This document shows positions 54,117-63,242 of a stretch of 64,000 nucleotides of DNA, piece after piece; positions within the stretch are counted from its first letter, which is position 1, and every line of letters begins with the position of its first letter. Below the pieces are notes generated by a model. It ran no database searches. It was given only the letters and a program-made list of their open reading frames with translations, and had not been told where the DNA came from. The DNA comes from Cupriavidus sp. IDO (lineage in GTDB: Bacteria > Pseudomonadota > Gammaproteobacteria > Burkholderiales > Burkholderiaceae), in contig NZ_JWMA01000182.1 of the NCBI RefSeq assembly GCF_000812465.1, positions 16,736 through 80,735 on the forward strand. The letters run 5' to 3'. The translations under genes were made by a program, and so were the position numbers.

Positions 54117-54398
54117 AGCCGCCCCGCCGCCGGCTGGCTACCGCTCCCGCATAGCCGGCAATCGCCCCGATTTCTTTCCTTCCCTGGCCGCGCGATCTCC
54201 CCGCGCGGCCTTGTCACATCTGGCTTGTCTGCAATGCCTCCAAGAATCCGAATAGGTCCATCAGGATTCTTTGGCCCTCTGTCACTGCGGTGACAACCCC
54301 GGTTCTTACTCTGCGAGCGCATTGCGGGGAGCGCAATGTGCCACGTGGCGCATACCGCGCCCGGCACACAACAAAGCAGTGACTCAGGGGAATGAGAG
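54117..54398. other. Intergenic region with two dyads between cioAB and the phosphodiesterase gene
   Basis: 282 bp without a gene. TGTCAC-TGCG-GTGACA (54280-54295) and CATTGCG (54320-54326) with CGCAATG (54332-54338) are perfect small dyads, 40 bp apart, in the probable promoter region of the gene at 54399. A regulator binding site or leader structure is possible. I could not find a convincing Pho box here. Confidence 0.5.
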
Positions 54399-56432
54399 AT
54401 GGCAAGTATCCATGCATGGGCACGACATGCTGGCCTGGCGCGCAGCCTCGCGCTGGCCGGCGCAGTGGCCGCTACCTTGGCCGCATGCGGCGGCGACGGT
54501 TCTGAATCCACCGCCAGCACGCCGCAAGACTCGGCACAGACACCCCCTACACCCGACGGCAGCAAGACCAGCAAAGTCCTGCTGATCGGCATTGATGGCG
54601 CCACCTACTCACAGGTCCAGAGCGCGATCGTGCGGCGCGAACTGCCCAACCTGGCCCAGTTCAACCTCGTACCCTCCGCCACCGGCGGCATGCCCGGCAC
54701 CATCACGGCGCAGGCGCCGCTTGATGCGCCGAGCTGGGCCACGGTGCTGACCGGCGCCTGGGCTAACCGGCATGGCGTGACCGACGATACCGGCGCCGTT
54801 GCACCGCAGGTGCCCAGCCTGTTCCGCTATTTCCGCGCAGCGGGCAAGGCCGGTGTGCAGCTTGGCGGCGCCACCAGCTCGACGGTGCTGCCTGCATTGC
54901 TCAAGGGCGAACAGGACGCCGGCAACCTCGATACGCTGGTCGACTGCGCCGGCATCGACAGCTGCGTGACGCAGAACGGCGTGAAGCTGGTGAAGTCGGG
55001 CTACGGCCTGGTGTTCGCGCAATACAGCGCACCGGCGGCTGCCGCTGAATACGACGGCTTTGGCAGCGGCAGCTACACCACGGCACTGGCTGGCGTGGAC
55101 AAGGCGCTGGGCGAGTTGCTGGCCGCCGTGGCCGAGCGCGGCAAGACGCAGCCGGGTGAAGACTGGCTGGTGATGGTCACCACCAGCCACGGGCTGGATG
55201 CCACCGGCGCCACCACCACGGCGCCCACCGTGGAGAACCGCACCGCCTTTATCGCCCTCAACAAACCGCTCAACGCTGCGCTGGCAACGGTAGGCGCCGC
55301 AGCACCGGCCACGCCGGCTGTACTGTCGGCATTGCCGACCGAAGCCGATATCGTCCCGACACTGATGGCGCACGCCGGTATCGCCATCGATCCCGCCACC
55401 AGCAAGCTCGATGGCGCCGCGTTGAACACTACCAGCGCGGGCGTGCGCGCCATCAATGCGGGCGTAGGCCGCTACAACGACTCGGTCGAGCTGAGCTGGC
55501 AAAACGCCACCGCGTCCTACGGCGTGACCCGCCTGCTGCGCGACGGCGTGCAGATCGCCTCGCTCGCGCCGGGCGTGACGCAGTACAGCGACAACAAGTT
55601 CGACATGCCGACCGGCCTGTACCGCTTCAACTACACGCTGGTGCGCAACGAGGTACCGGTGTCGTACCAGGCGCAGATCAACTACGTGCGACCGGTCACG
55701 CTGGCCACCACGCTGCGCGACAACCTCGCGATGTACTTCAGCATGGACGCCAAGCCGCCGGTCGACGCCAAGGGCGGCGCAACGCTCGGTCCGTGGGTGG
55801 CCGGCACCGACGGCGGCACGCTCAGCGCCGACAACTTCGGCGCCAGGGCCTTGCGCGTGGATTCGAATGTCGATGCCTACAAGCTGGCGCAGAACGGCGC
55901 GGACGTCACGCTCAGCCCGCAGTTCACCATCGGCTTCTGGTTCCGCACGGACTGCACGCAGGGCAACGGCACCGGCGAACCGATCCTGTCGAACAAGAAC
56001 TACGTCTCGGGCTCCAATGCCGGCATCGCCTTCGGCCTGTTCGGCAGCTGCGAGGTGCGCTTCAACATCGGCAGCGGCGGCAAGCGCGACGACATCAACG
56101 GCATGAAGGTCTCCGCCAACCAGTGGGCGTACCTGGCGCTGTCGATCGACGGCGCGGGCAAGAAATTCAGCGCCTACATCGTCGACCCGATCCTCGGGCT
56201 GCAGAAGGTCGAGAACAAGGCCATCGCCAATACCGACGTCGCCAAGCTCAACGGACTCGGCGTATGGGGCCTGAACGACGACGCCACCCACAACTATGTC
56301 GGCAACAACGCCGGCTCGCTCAAGGGCGTGATGGAGTTCAACGACCTCGCCATGTGGACGCGCCAGCTGACGCTGGACGAACTGAAATCGATCAGCGGAT
56401 CGCGCCAGCCGCTTTCCAACCTCAATCCGTAA
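54399..56432 (+). CDS. Alkaline phosphatase-superfamily phosphodiesterase-like lipoprotein with C-terminal LamG-like domain
   Basis: 677 residues. The signal peptide ends in the lipobox LAAC (Cys30), followed by a Ser/Thr/Pro linker. Residues ~58-350 are a type I phosphodiesterase/alkaline phosphatase-like domain: VLLIGIDGATYSQ (first metal site), DAPSWATVLTGAWANRHGV (nucleophile region), TSHGLDA (metal site), and a late IVPTLMAHAGI. A short beta segment (~365-430) is followed by a laminin-G/concanavalin-like domain (~440-665) with FTIGFWFRTDC and GVMEFNDLAMWTRQLTLDEL. Outer-surface phosphoester or glycan-phosphate hydrolysis is inferred. First of three exported-protein genes. Confidence 0.8.
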   Translation: MASIHAWARHAGLARSLALAGAVAATLAACGGDGSESTASTPQDSAQTPPTPDGSKTSKVLLIGIDGATYSQVQSAIVRRELPNLAQFNLVPSATGGMPGTITAQAPLDAPSWATVLTGAWANRHGVTDDTGAVAPQVPSLFRYFRAAGKAGVQLGGATSSTVLPALLKGEQDAGNLDTLVDCAGIDSCVTQNGVKLVKSGYGLVFAQYSAPAAAAEYDGFGSGSYTTALAGVDKALGELLAAVAERGKTQPGEDWLVMVTTSHGLDATGATTTAPTVENRTAFIALNKPLNAALATVGAAAPATPAVLSALPTEADIVPTLMAHAGIAIDPATSKLDGAALNTTSAGVRAINAGVGRYNDSVELSWQNATASYGVTRLLRDGVQIASLAPGVTQYSDNKFDMPTGLYRFNYTLVRNEVPVSYQAQINYVRPVTLATTLRDNLAMYFSMDAKPPVDAKGGATLGPWVAGTDGGTLSADNFGARALRVDSNVDAYKLAQNGADVTLSPQFTIGFWFRTDCTQGNGTGEPILSNKNYVSGSNAGIAFGLFGSCEVRFNIGSGGKRDDINGMKVSANQWAYLALSIDGAGKKFSAYIVDPILGLQKVENKAIANTDVAKLNGLGVWGLNDDATHNYVGNNAGSLKGVMEFNDLAMWTRQLTLDELKSISGSRQPLSNLNP

Positions 56433-56454
56433 GCACCGTCGAGAGAGAAACATC

Positions 56455-56652
56455 ATGACCCACCTCTTCAGCACCCTGGCCCGCTCGCGCTGGCTGGCCG
56501 CCCTGCTGCTCTGCGCCGCGCTGACCGCATGCGGCGGCGATTCCGCCGACAACGCCACCGGTACGCCCGGCGGCTCCACGGAAACGCCCACCGGCGGCAA
56601 CGAGCCCAACCAGCCGCCCGCCGTCAAGCCGTCCATTCGCTGCGCCCCCTGA
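56455..56652 (+). CDS. Tiny lipoprotein between two exported phosphoesterases
   Basis: 65 residues. The signal peptide ends in LTAC (lipobox), then GGDSADNATGT and a Thr/Gly/Pro linker to the end. The start closely parallels the first ~50 residues of the upstream lipoprotein (CGGD..S), but there is no folded domain after the linker. Either a truncated copy of a larger lipoprotein or a small accessory factor. A GAGAGAAA ribosome site is present. Confidence 0.6.
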   Translation: MTHLFSTLARSRWLAALLLCAALTACGGDSADNATGTPGGSTETPTGGNEPNQPPAVKPSIRCAP

Positions 56653-56699
56653 GCACACGCACGCCGCCTGTCCTGAACCAATCCGGCCACTGACCGAAC

Positions 56700-58844
56700 A
56701 TGAACTCCAACAGCAGACGCAGTTTCCTGAAGCTTGCCGGCAGCAGCGCCGCCGCCACCGCCGCGCTGGCCGCCTTCCCGCCGGCCATCCGCCGCGCGCT
56801 AGCGATTCCGGCCAACAACGCCACCGGCACCATCCGCGACGTGGAGCACGTGGTGATCCTGATGCAGGAGAACCGCTCCTTCGACCACTACTTCGGCACG
56901 CTCAAGGGCGTACGCGGCTTTGGCGACCGCTTCCCGATTCCGCTGGCCGGCGGCCTGAACGTCTGGCAGCAGACCTACATCAACGGGACCACCACGCGCA
57001 CCGTGCTGCCGTATCACCTCGACAGCACCGTGGGCAATGCGCAGCGCGTCAATGGCACGCCGCACTCGTACCCCGATGCGCAGAACGCCTGGGACCTGGG
57101 CCGCATGAACAAGTGGCCGACCTACAAGAATACGCAGTCGATGGGCTTCTACACGGAGGCGGAACTGGACTTCCAGTTCGCGCTCGCCAACGCCTTCACC
57201 ATCTGCGACGCCTATCATTGCGGCTTCCATGGCGGCACCAACACCAACCGCCTGTTCCACTGGACCGGCACCAACGACCCGACCGGCGCGAATGGCGGCC
57301 CGTCCATCGACAACAGCGGTGATTCCTTCACCGGCTCCAATACGCCGTACACGTGGACCACATACCCGGAGCGCCTGCAGTCGGCCGGCGTCAGCTGGAA
57401 GGTCTACCAGAACATGCCGGACAACTACACGGACAATCCGCTGGCCGGTTTCAAACAGTACCGCGACGCCAATGCCGCGCGCGGCAACCTGCCCAACGGC
57501 AGTCCGTATCCGCCATATGCGCCGAGCGACGAGGCCATCAGCCCGCTGCTGAAGGGCATCGCCAACACCATGCCAGACAGCGGCTTTCTGCAGGCACTGC
57601 GCGACGACATGGCGGCGGGCAAGCTGCCGCAGGTGTCGTGGATCGTGGGGCCGGCGACGTATTCGGAGCACCCGGGGCCGTCGAGCCCGGTGCAGGGCGC
57701 CTGGTACACGCAGGAAGTGCTGAACGCGCTGACGGCAAACCCGGACATCTGGAGCAAGACCGTCCTGATCATCAACTTCGACGAGAACGACGGGTTTTTC
57801 GACCACGTCCCGCCGCCCTGCGCGCCGGCTTACGACAACGGCACGCTGGCGGGCGCCTCCACGGTTTCGACCGCCGGTGAGTACCACACCGACCAGCACC
57901 CGTACGGCCCCGGCCCGCGCGTGCCGATGTATGTGGTATCGCCGTGGAGCCGCGGCGGCTGGGTCAATTCGCAGGTGTTCGATCACACCTCCGTGCTGCG
58001 ATTCATCGAGGCGCGCTTTGGTGTGGCCGAGACCAATATCAGCGGCTATCGCCGCGCGGTGGTGGGCGACCTGACCACGGCCTTCAACTTCGTCAATCCC
58101 AACAGCGCCTCGCTGCCGGCGTTGCCGAGCCGCGACAAGGCCGGCGCCGACGCGATCCGCACCGCGCAGGGCGTGCTGCCGCAGGTGCCGCTGCCGAGTA
58201 CGTCGGCCCAGCAGATGCCGGCGCAGGCCAAAGGCGCGCGCCCTTCGCGCGCCCTGCCGTACGAACTTCACGTCAGCGCCCGCGAGGATGCCGCCAGTCG
58301 CGTGGCGTGGCTGCTGTTCAGCAATACCGGCAAGGCGGCCGCCGTGTTCCACGTCTACGACCGCCTGCATCTGGACCGCGTGCCGCGCCGCTATGTGGTG
58401 GAGCCGGGCAAGGAACTGCACGGCAGCTGGGACGTGTTTGCGGCCGACGGCGGCAAGTACGACCTGTGGGTGCTCGGCCCGAACGGCTTCCACCGCGCCT
58501 TCAGCGGCGATGTCAGCAAGGTCACAGTCGCCGGCGCCAGCGCGCCGGAAATCCGGGTCTGCTACGACGTGGCCAACGCCGCGGTTTACCTCACGCTGAT
58601 CAACACCGGCAGCGCCCCGTGCACGTTCACGGTCCAGCCCAATGCGTACCGCACCGACGGCCCCTGGCTCTACGAGATTCCGGCGGGCAAGCAGCTCGAG
58701 CAGCACTGGCCGGTCGGCCTGCAGGGCAACTGGTATGACTTCAGCGTGACCACCGCGCAAGGCGGCTTCACGCGCCGCTTTGCCGGGCGCATCGAGACCG
58801 GTGCGGACAGCGTGTCTGATCCGGCGATGGGCGCCACCAGCTGA
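56700..58844 (+). CDS. Tat-exported phospholipase C, phosphocholine-type
   Basis: 714 residues. A twin-arginine signal SRRSFLK (5-11) precedes a hydrophobic stretch ending near AIPA. The phosphoesterase domain (about 45-500) has VVILMQENRSFDHYFGTLKGVRGF, DAYHCGFHGGTNTNRLFHWTG and NFDENDGFFDHVPPP, the phospholipase C motifs that bind metal and substrate. Two C-terminal DUF756-type repeats follow (about 510-700). It hydrolyses phosphatidylcholine or related lipids outside the cytoplasm, providing phosphate and choline. It is the third gene of an apparent operon and ends before a strong terminator. Confidence 0.9.
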   Translation: MNSNSRRSFLKLAGSSAAATAALAAFPPAIRRALAIPANNATGTIRDVEHVVILMQENRSFDHYFGTLKGVRGFGDRFPIPLAGGLNVWQQTYINGTTTRTVLPYHLDSTVGNAQRVNGTPHSYPDAQNAWDLGRMNKWPTYKNTQSMGFYTEAELDFQFALANAFTICDAYHCGFHGGTNTNRLFHWTGTNDPTGANGGPSIDNSGDSFTGSNTPYTWTTYPERLQSAGVSWKVYQNMPDNYTDNPLAGFKQYRDANAARGNLPNGSPYPPYAPSDEAISPLLKGIANTMPDSGFLQALRDDMAAGKLPQVSWIVGPATYSEHPGPSSPVQGAWYTQEVLNALTANPDIWSKTVLIINFDENDGFFDHVPPPCAPAYDNGTLAGASTVSTAGEYHTDQHPYGPGPRVPMYVVSPWSRGGWVNSQVFDHTSVLRFIEARFGVAETNISGYRRAVVGDLTTAFNFVNPNSASLPALPSRDKAGADAIRTAQGVLPQVPLPSTSAQQMPAQAKGARPSRALPYELHVSAREDAASRVAWLLFSNTGKAAAVFHVYDRLHLDRVPRRYVVEPGKELHGSWDVFAADGGKYDLWVLGPNGFHRAFSGDVSKVTVAGASAPEIRVCYDVANAAVYLTLINTGSAPCTFTVQPNAYRTDGPWLYEIPAGKQLEQHWPVGLQGNWYDFSVTTAQGGFTRRFAGRIETGADSVSDPAMGATS

Positions 58845-58869
58845 TCCTGCCAGCACCGCCAGTTGTACT

Positions 58870-58914
58870 GGCCATGCCCGTTCCTGTCCCCCCTGGCAGG
58901 AACGGGCATGGCCG
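58870..58914 (+). terminator. Strong terminator after phospholipase C
   Basis: GGCCATGCCCGTTCCTG (58870-58886) pairs perfectly with its complement ending 58913, with a 10-base loop, followed by GTTTTGT. A 17-bp stem. Confidence 0.85.
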
Positions 58915-58983
58915 TTTTGTCATATTGCAGCGCTAGACTGCGCGGTCGTCCCGTCCCTTCCTCCTTTCCCCCTCAGGACAAAC

Positions 58984-59871
58984 ATGCTCGGCGACCTGCT
59001 GATGACCTTTTATGAAGTGGCGCGCCAGGGCAGCATCACCACGGCGGCCAAGCAACTGCGCGTCAGCCAGCCCACCGTGACCGGCCGCATCCGCCAGCTG
59101 GAAGAAACCTATGGCGTCGAGCTGTTCTATCGCCGTGCCAGCCGGGTGGACCTGAGCGATGTGGGCGTGGCACTGATGCCGGTGGTGGAGCAGCTGATGC
59201 AGCAGGAGGGCAATGCCGACTACCTGCTGCGCAACGCCGGCAACCTGCTGTTCGGCAACCTGCGCATCGGCGCCACCGGCCCCTATTACATCCTGCGCAG
59301 CGTCGCCACCTTCCGTCAGCGCTATCCGGCCATCGACGTCAGCATCGACATCGGCAACTCCCAGCAGATGATCGATGCGCTGTTCGAGTACCGCATCGAT
59401 GCCGCCGTGTCGTCGCACACCGTGCACGACGACCGGCTGACGCGCATCCAGCTGGCGTCGGACCCGATGGTGCTGGTGGTACATCCGAACCACCCTCTCG
59501 CCCGCCAGCCGCATGTGGATATCGCCCAGCTTGCCAGCTGCCACCTGCTGGTACGCGAACACGGTTCGATGACACGCAAGGCCACGGAGACAGCGCTTGC
59601 CGAGAGCGGGCACGAGCTGCCGCCGCACACCGTGATCGGCAGCCGCGAAGCCATCTACGAAGCCATCCGCCAGAACCTCGGCGCAAGCGTGGTGCCCGTG
59701 GGCGAGGTGCCGCCCGACCCGGCGCTACGGATCGTGCCGTTCGCCCAGGGGGCACCTGTGCTGCACGAATACCTGTACTGCCTGGAAGGCCGGCGCACTA
59801 CCCGGCTCGTCGGCGCCTTCCTGGATTGCGTGGTGCCGCACGTTCCGGCCACGCAAGCGCAGGCCGCGTAA
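58984..59871 (+). CDS. LysR-family regulator
   Basis: 295 residues. The HTH (about 8-65) is VARQGSITTAAKQLRVSQPTVTGRIRQLEETYGVELFYRR, with a CysB/NodD-like effector domain after it (from GNLRIGATGPYYILRSVATF). The start at 58984 follows AGGACAA. It lies after the phospholipase C terminator and before a HAD phosphatase gene. Target unknown; a role in phosphonate or phosphoester use is only a guess from location. Confidence 0.88.
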   Translation: MLGDLLMTFYEVARQGSITTAAKQLRVSQPTVTGRIRQLEETYGVELFYRRASRVDLSDVGVALMPVVEQLMQQEGNADYLLRNAGNLLFGNLRIGATGPYYILRSVATFRQRYPAIDVSIDIGNSQQMIDALFEYRIDAAVSSHTVHDDRLTRIQLASDPMVLVVHPNHPLARQPHVDIAQLASCHLLVREHGSMTRKATETALAESGHELPPHTVIGSREAIYEAIRQNLGASVVPVGEVPPDPALRIVPFAQGAPVLHEYLYCLEGRRTTRLVGAFLDCVVPHVPATQAQAA

Positions 59872-59983
59872 GGCCGGACCACGAAAACCTTCGATGCCGG
59901 CATCAGGAAACTTGTGCCGTTCATCACCGCCCGGTCACCGCGCGGCGGCAAGCTTGCGGGTTTCCCGAACGGAGCCTCGCCGC

Positions 59984-60673
59984 ATGTCCCGCCTTGCCTT
60001 GTTTGACCTTGACCACACCCTGCTGCCGCTGGACAGCGAATATGAATGGGCGCGCTACCTGGTCGCCGTCGGCGCCGTCGGCGCGGGCGAGGTGGCCGCG
60101 CACAACGCGCGCTGGCTGGAAGCCTACAACGCCGGGACGCTGGATTTCGCCCATCACGCGCGCTTTGCGCTCGGGTTGCTGGCGCGGCACCCGCGGGCGC
60201 AACTGGCGCAATGGAGAAGCGGCTTCATGCGCGAGGTGATCGAGCCCGCGATACGGCCCGCGGCGCTGGACATGCTGGCCGGCCACCGAGACGCGGGCGA
60301 CCTGTGCTGCATCGTGACGGCCACCTGCCACTTCGTGACCGAGCCGATCGCCCGGCGCCTGGGCGTGCCGCACCTGCTGGCGGTGGAAGCCGAACAGGAT
60401 GCCAACGGCGAGTTCACCGGCGCGCTGGCCGGCGTGCCGAGCTTCGGCGCGGGCAAGATTGCCCGGGTCCACGCGTGGCTGGAAACGCTGGGAATGGCCA
60501 CGGCCAGTCTTGCCGAAGCCCATTTCTACAGCGATTCGCGCAATGACATCCCGCTACTCGAGCAGGTCGGCTACCCCGTGGCCACCAACCCCGACGCGAC
60601 CCTGCTGGCGCTGGCCCGGGCGCGTGGCTGGCCGGTCGTGCAATTGTTCGACCGCCGTGAAACCGCCGCATAG
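59984..60673 (+). CDS. HAD-IB phosphatase (SerB-like hydrolase)
   Basis: 229 residues. Motif I FDLDHTLLPLD (nucleophile D8, D10), motif II Thr in VTATCHF, Lys in GAGKIARVHAW and motif IV YSDSRNDIPLLEQVG are in standard order, with a helical cap between I and II. This is the phosphoserine phosphatase-like subgroup common in beta-proteobacteria; histidinol-phosphate or phosphoserine are possible substrates. Cytosolic. GGAGC lies before the ATG at 59984. Confidence 0.88.
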   Translation: MSRLALFDLDHTLLPLDSEYEWARYLVAVGAVGAGEVAAHNARWLEAYNAGTLDFAHHARFALGLLARHPRAQLAQWRSGFMREVIEPAIRPAALDMLAGHRDAGDLCCIVTATCHFVTEPIARRLGVPHLLAVEAEQDANGEFTGALAGVPSFGAGKIARVHAWLETLGMATASLAEAHFYSDSRNDIPLLEQVGYPVATNPDATLLALARARGWPVVQLFDRRETAA

Positions 60674-60705
60674 TCCGCCGCCGGCGCAGCGCCTATATTG
60701 ATCCC

Positions 60706-61731
60706 ATGACCGAGCGCGCCGCCTTTGCCGAGTATGACCAGTTGCTGGCACTCCTGGATGCCGGCAGCCGGGTCCTCGACGTGCGCACGGCCTGCGAAAC
60801 CACGGTCCGCGGCGGCCAACGCTTTGCGGTGTACGTCGCCACGCTCGGCTCCCGCGCCCCGGACGCCCCGGTGATCGGCATCTTCGGCGGCATCCACGGA
60901 CTCGAGCGCATCGGCACCCAACTGGTGCTGGATTACCTGAAATCCGTGCTCTGCCGGCTGGAATGGGACGAGCTGCTGCATCGCGAACTGCAGTCGGTCA
61001 GGCTGCTGTTCATGCCGATCGTCAATCCGGGCGGCATGTGGGCCGCCACCCGCGCCAATCCGAACGGCGTGGACCTGATGCGCAATGCGCCGCAGGACGC
61101 CGATGCCCATGTGCCTTTCCTGGCCGGCGGCCAGCGCATCGGTGCCTGGCTGCCGTGGTACCGCGGCCCGGCCGGCGCGCCGATGGAAGTGGAAAGTGCC
61201 GCGCTGCTGCGCGTGGTGGAGCAGGAGCTGCTGCCGCGCCAGCTCAGCTTTGCGGTGGACTGCCATTCCGGCTATGGCTGGCGCGACAGCATCTGGTTTC
61301 CTTATGCCCGCACGCACGAGCCGATGCCCCACCTGCCCGAGATGTACCTGCTCAAGACCATGTTCGAACAGGCGCATCCGCATCACGGCTACGCCTTCGA
61401 GCCGCAGAGCCACCAGTACCTGCTGCACGGCGACCTGTGGGACTACGCCTATGACCGTGCGCAGCCGCATCGCCTGTTCCTGCCGATGACGCTTGAGCTC
61501 GGCTCCTGGCTGTGGATCAAGAAGAATCCGCGCCAGCTGTTCTCGCGCGACGGCATGTTCAATCCGATCAAGGCGCACCGCACGGCGCGCGTGCTGCGCC
61601 GGCATGTCAGCCTGTTCGATTTTCTCGGGCGGCTTGCCTTTGCGCCCGAACGCTGGCTGCCCAGCGGCGAGCGGCGCCAGCAATTGCTGGAGCAGGCGCG
61701 TGCGCACTGGCAGGACGGGAAGGTGCGATGA
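60706..61731 (+). CDS. M14-family zinc carboxypeptidase-like protein
   Basis: 341 residues. The zinc motif G-I-H64-x-x-E67 is in FGGIHGLERIG, R/N substrate residues in ANPNGVDLMRNAP, and the third ligand H187 in DCHSGYG. It lacks a signal peptide, so it probably acts in the cytosol on small peptides or amides (DUF2817/succinylglutamate desuccinylase-like branch). It overlaps the next gene by ATGA, so the pair is translationally coupled. Confidence 0.8.
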   Translation: MTERAAFAEYDQLLALLDAGSRVLDVRTACETTVRGGQRFAVYVATLGSRAPDAPVIGIFGGIHGLERIGTQLVLDYLKSVLCRLEWDELLHRELQSVRLLFMPIVNPGGMWAATRANPNGVDLMRNAPQDADAHVPFLAGGQRIGAWLPWYRGPAGAPMEVESAALLRVVEQELLPRQLSFAVDCHSGYGWRDSIWFPYARTHEPMPHLPEMYLLKTMFEQAHPHHGYAFEPQSHQYLLHGDLWDYAYDRAQPHRLFLPMTLELGSWLWIKKNPRQLFSRDGMFNPIKAHRTARVLRRHVSLFDFLGRLAFAPERWLPSGERRQQLLEQARAHWQDGKVR

Positions 61732-62501
61732 CAACGTGGGTTTTCCTGCGCGGGCTGACGCGCGAAAGCCGGCACTGGGGAACCCTGCCGCAGCGGTGGG
61801 AATTGGCGGGGCTCGGCCGGCCGGTGCTGGTGGACCTGCCGGGCAACGGCACGCTGGCGGCAGTCGCCGTGCCGGCCAGCGTGGCAGGCATGGTCAGCGT
61901 TGTCAGGCAACAGTTGAGCGACGCCGGCAGGCAGCCGCCCTATCGCATCCTCGCGATGTCGCTCGGGGCGATGGTGGCGGCGAGCTGGGCGCAGGCATTG
62001 CCGGAAGAGATCGCGGCGCTGGTGCTGGTCAATACCAGCATGCGGCCCTACAGCCATGCGGCGCAGCGCCTGCGGCCGGCCAACTGGCCGGCGCTGGCCG
62101 GCGTGGCCTGGCGATGGACGGATCGGTCGCACTGTGAGCGCGTGATCCATCGCCTGACCTGCGCGCGGGCGGACACGCAGGACGCGGATATCAGGAGCTG
62201 GATGGAGATTGCGGCGAGCGCACCGGTCAGTCGTACATCCGCGCTGCGCCAGTTGCTGGCGGCGGCACGGTTCCGGGCGGATGCGCTTGCCCCCCGATGC
62301 CCGACGCTGCTGCTGTCATCCGCGGCAGACCGGCTGGTGAACCCTGTGTGCTCGGCGCGTATCGCTCAGGCCTGGGCGGCGCCGCTTCTGCAACACCCCT
62401 GGGCGGGACACGACCTGCCGCACGACGATCCGCAATGGCTGTGCGAAGCAGTCAGCCGGATGAATACGGTGACAGCGGACATGGCCACAATGTCGCGTTG
62501 A
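61728..62501 (+). CDS. Alpha/beta hydrolase
   Basis: 257 residues. The fold is clear: WVFLRGLTRESRHWG (oxyanion strand), LVDLPGNG, nucleophile-elbow MSLGAMVA (Ser in a S-L-G-x-M form), late acid in SSAADRLVNP and His in HPWAGHDLPHDDP. The start overlaps the M14 gene by four bases. Substrate unknown. It may release an ester before or after the peptidase acts. Confidence 0.85.
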   Translation: MTTWVFLRGLTRESRHWGTLPQRWELAGLGRPVLVDLPGNGTLAAVAVPASVAGMVSVVRQQLSDAGRQPPYRILAMSLGAMVAASWAQALPEEIAALVLVNTSMRPYSHAAQRLRPANWPALAGVAWRWTDRSHCERVIHRLTCARADTQDADIRSWMEIAASAPVSRTSALRQLLAAARFRADALAPRCPTLLLSSAADRLVNPVCSARIAQAWAAPLLQHPWAGHDLPHDDPQWLCEAVSRMNTVTADMATMSR

Positions 62502-62509
62502 GCGCGACA

Positions 62510-62529
62510 GCCCCGGCAACTGCCGGGGC
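62510..62529. terminator. Hairpin between converging hydrolase and TetR genes
   Basis: GCCCCGGC (62510-62517), loop AACT, GCCGGGGC (62522-62529). Short A/T-rich sequence follows on the right. It serves two convergent genes. Confidence 0.65.
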
Positions 62530-62535
62530 ATGGCT

Positions 62536-63099
62536 TTATTCCGGGATGGTGCTGGTCAGCAACTGCGCGGCGGCTTCCAGCCGCTCGGGCGTACCGAACA
62601 GCCTTGCGCTGATCAGGCCGTTCTGCAGGGCGCCGAAGATCACCTGCGACAGTTGCGCGGGTGGCAGCGGATATGGCGCACCGCGCAGCGGCTCGGCGCG
62701 TTGCAGCAGCTGCGCCAGCCAACGTTCGTGCATGCGCACGAATTCCTGCATGACCGCGCGCACCGCATCCGGCAGCGCCAGCACGTCGGCCGACATCATC
62801 CCGACCAGGCAGGCCTGATCGGCGTCCTCCTTGCGCAGAGGGGCCAGGTAGCGCCGGGCCTGTTCGGCAGGCGGCAGTCTGGTATCAATCGCGCCAATCC
62901 GTTCTTTCGACCGGGCGCTGTATTCGCGCACCGCTTCCAGGACCAGATCGTCCTTGGACGGGAAGTAATAGTGAATGCTTGAAGTCTTGACGCCGACCAG
63001 TTCGGCCAGGTCGCGGTAGCTGAAGCCGTTGATCCCCCGTCGACGAATCAGCACCAGTGCGTGCTCGATCAGTTGTTCTCGTACGGAATGCGTCTTCAT
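62536..63099 (-). CDS. TetR/AcrR-family regulator
   Basis: 187 residues. The HTH (about 8-55) has IRRRGINGFSYRDLAELVGVKTSSIHYYFPSKDDLVLEAV. The C-terminal domain is short and resembles the TetR_C-type of small-ligand repressors. It lies downstream (leftward) of the repeat-protein and 33-residue peptide genes. A perfect palindrome upstream of the repeat-protein gene could be its operator. Confidence 0.88.
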   Translation of the reverse strand: MKTHSVREQLIEHALVLIRRRGINGFSYRDLAELVGVKTSSIHYYFPSKDDLVLEAVREYSARSKERIGAIDTRLPPAEQARRYLAPLRKEDADQACLVGMMSADVLALPDAVRAVMQEFVRMHERWLAQLLQRAEPLRGAPYPLPPAQLSQVIFGALQNGLISARLFGTPERLEAAAQLLTSTIPE

Positions 63100-63127
63100 G
63101 GCTGGACCCCTTGATGCGGGCGCCCGC

Positions 63128-63229
63128 TCAGGCCGGCAGAGCTTGTGCGACCAGGGTGATAAGCGAACCGCTTACCAGGCAAAGTCCAACCCATCCGGTC
63201 AGGATCAGGGCGCTGTCACGCAAATTCAT
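63128..63229 (-). CDS. 33-residue single-helix membrane peptide
   Basis: The ATG at 63229 has GGAG eight bases upstream. The product is 33 residues with one hydrophobic helix (ALILTGWVGLCLVSGSLITLV). It lies between the repeat-protein gene and tetR on the same strand. Too small for standard calling; a toxin-like, regulatory or simply uncharacterised peptide. Support is the ribosome site and amphipathic composition only. Confidence 0.45.
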   Translation of the reverse strand: MNLRDSALILTGWVGLCLVSGSLITLVAQALPA

Positions 63230-63242
63230 GATGAACTCCGGG

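Noticed and set aside
54609..58856. Minus-strand frames of nearly 700 codons opposite the phosphodiesterase and phospholipase genes
   Set aside because: Antisense shadows; the + strand products have signal peptides and catalytic motifs.
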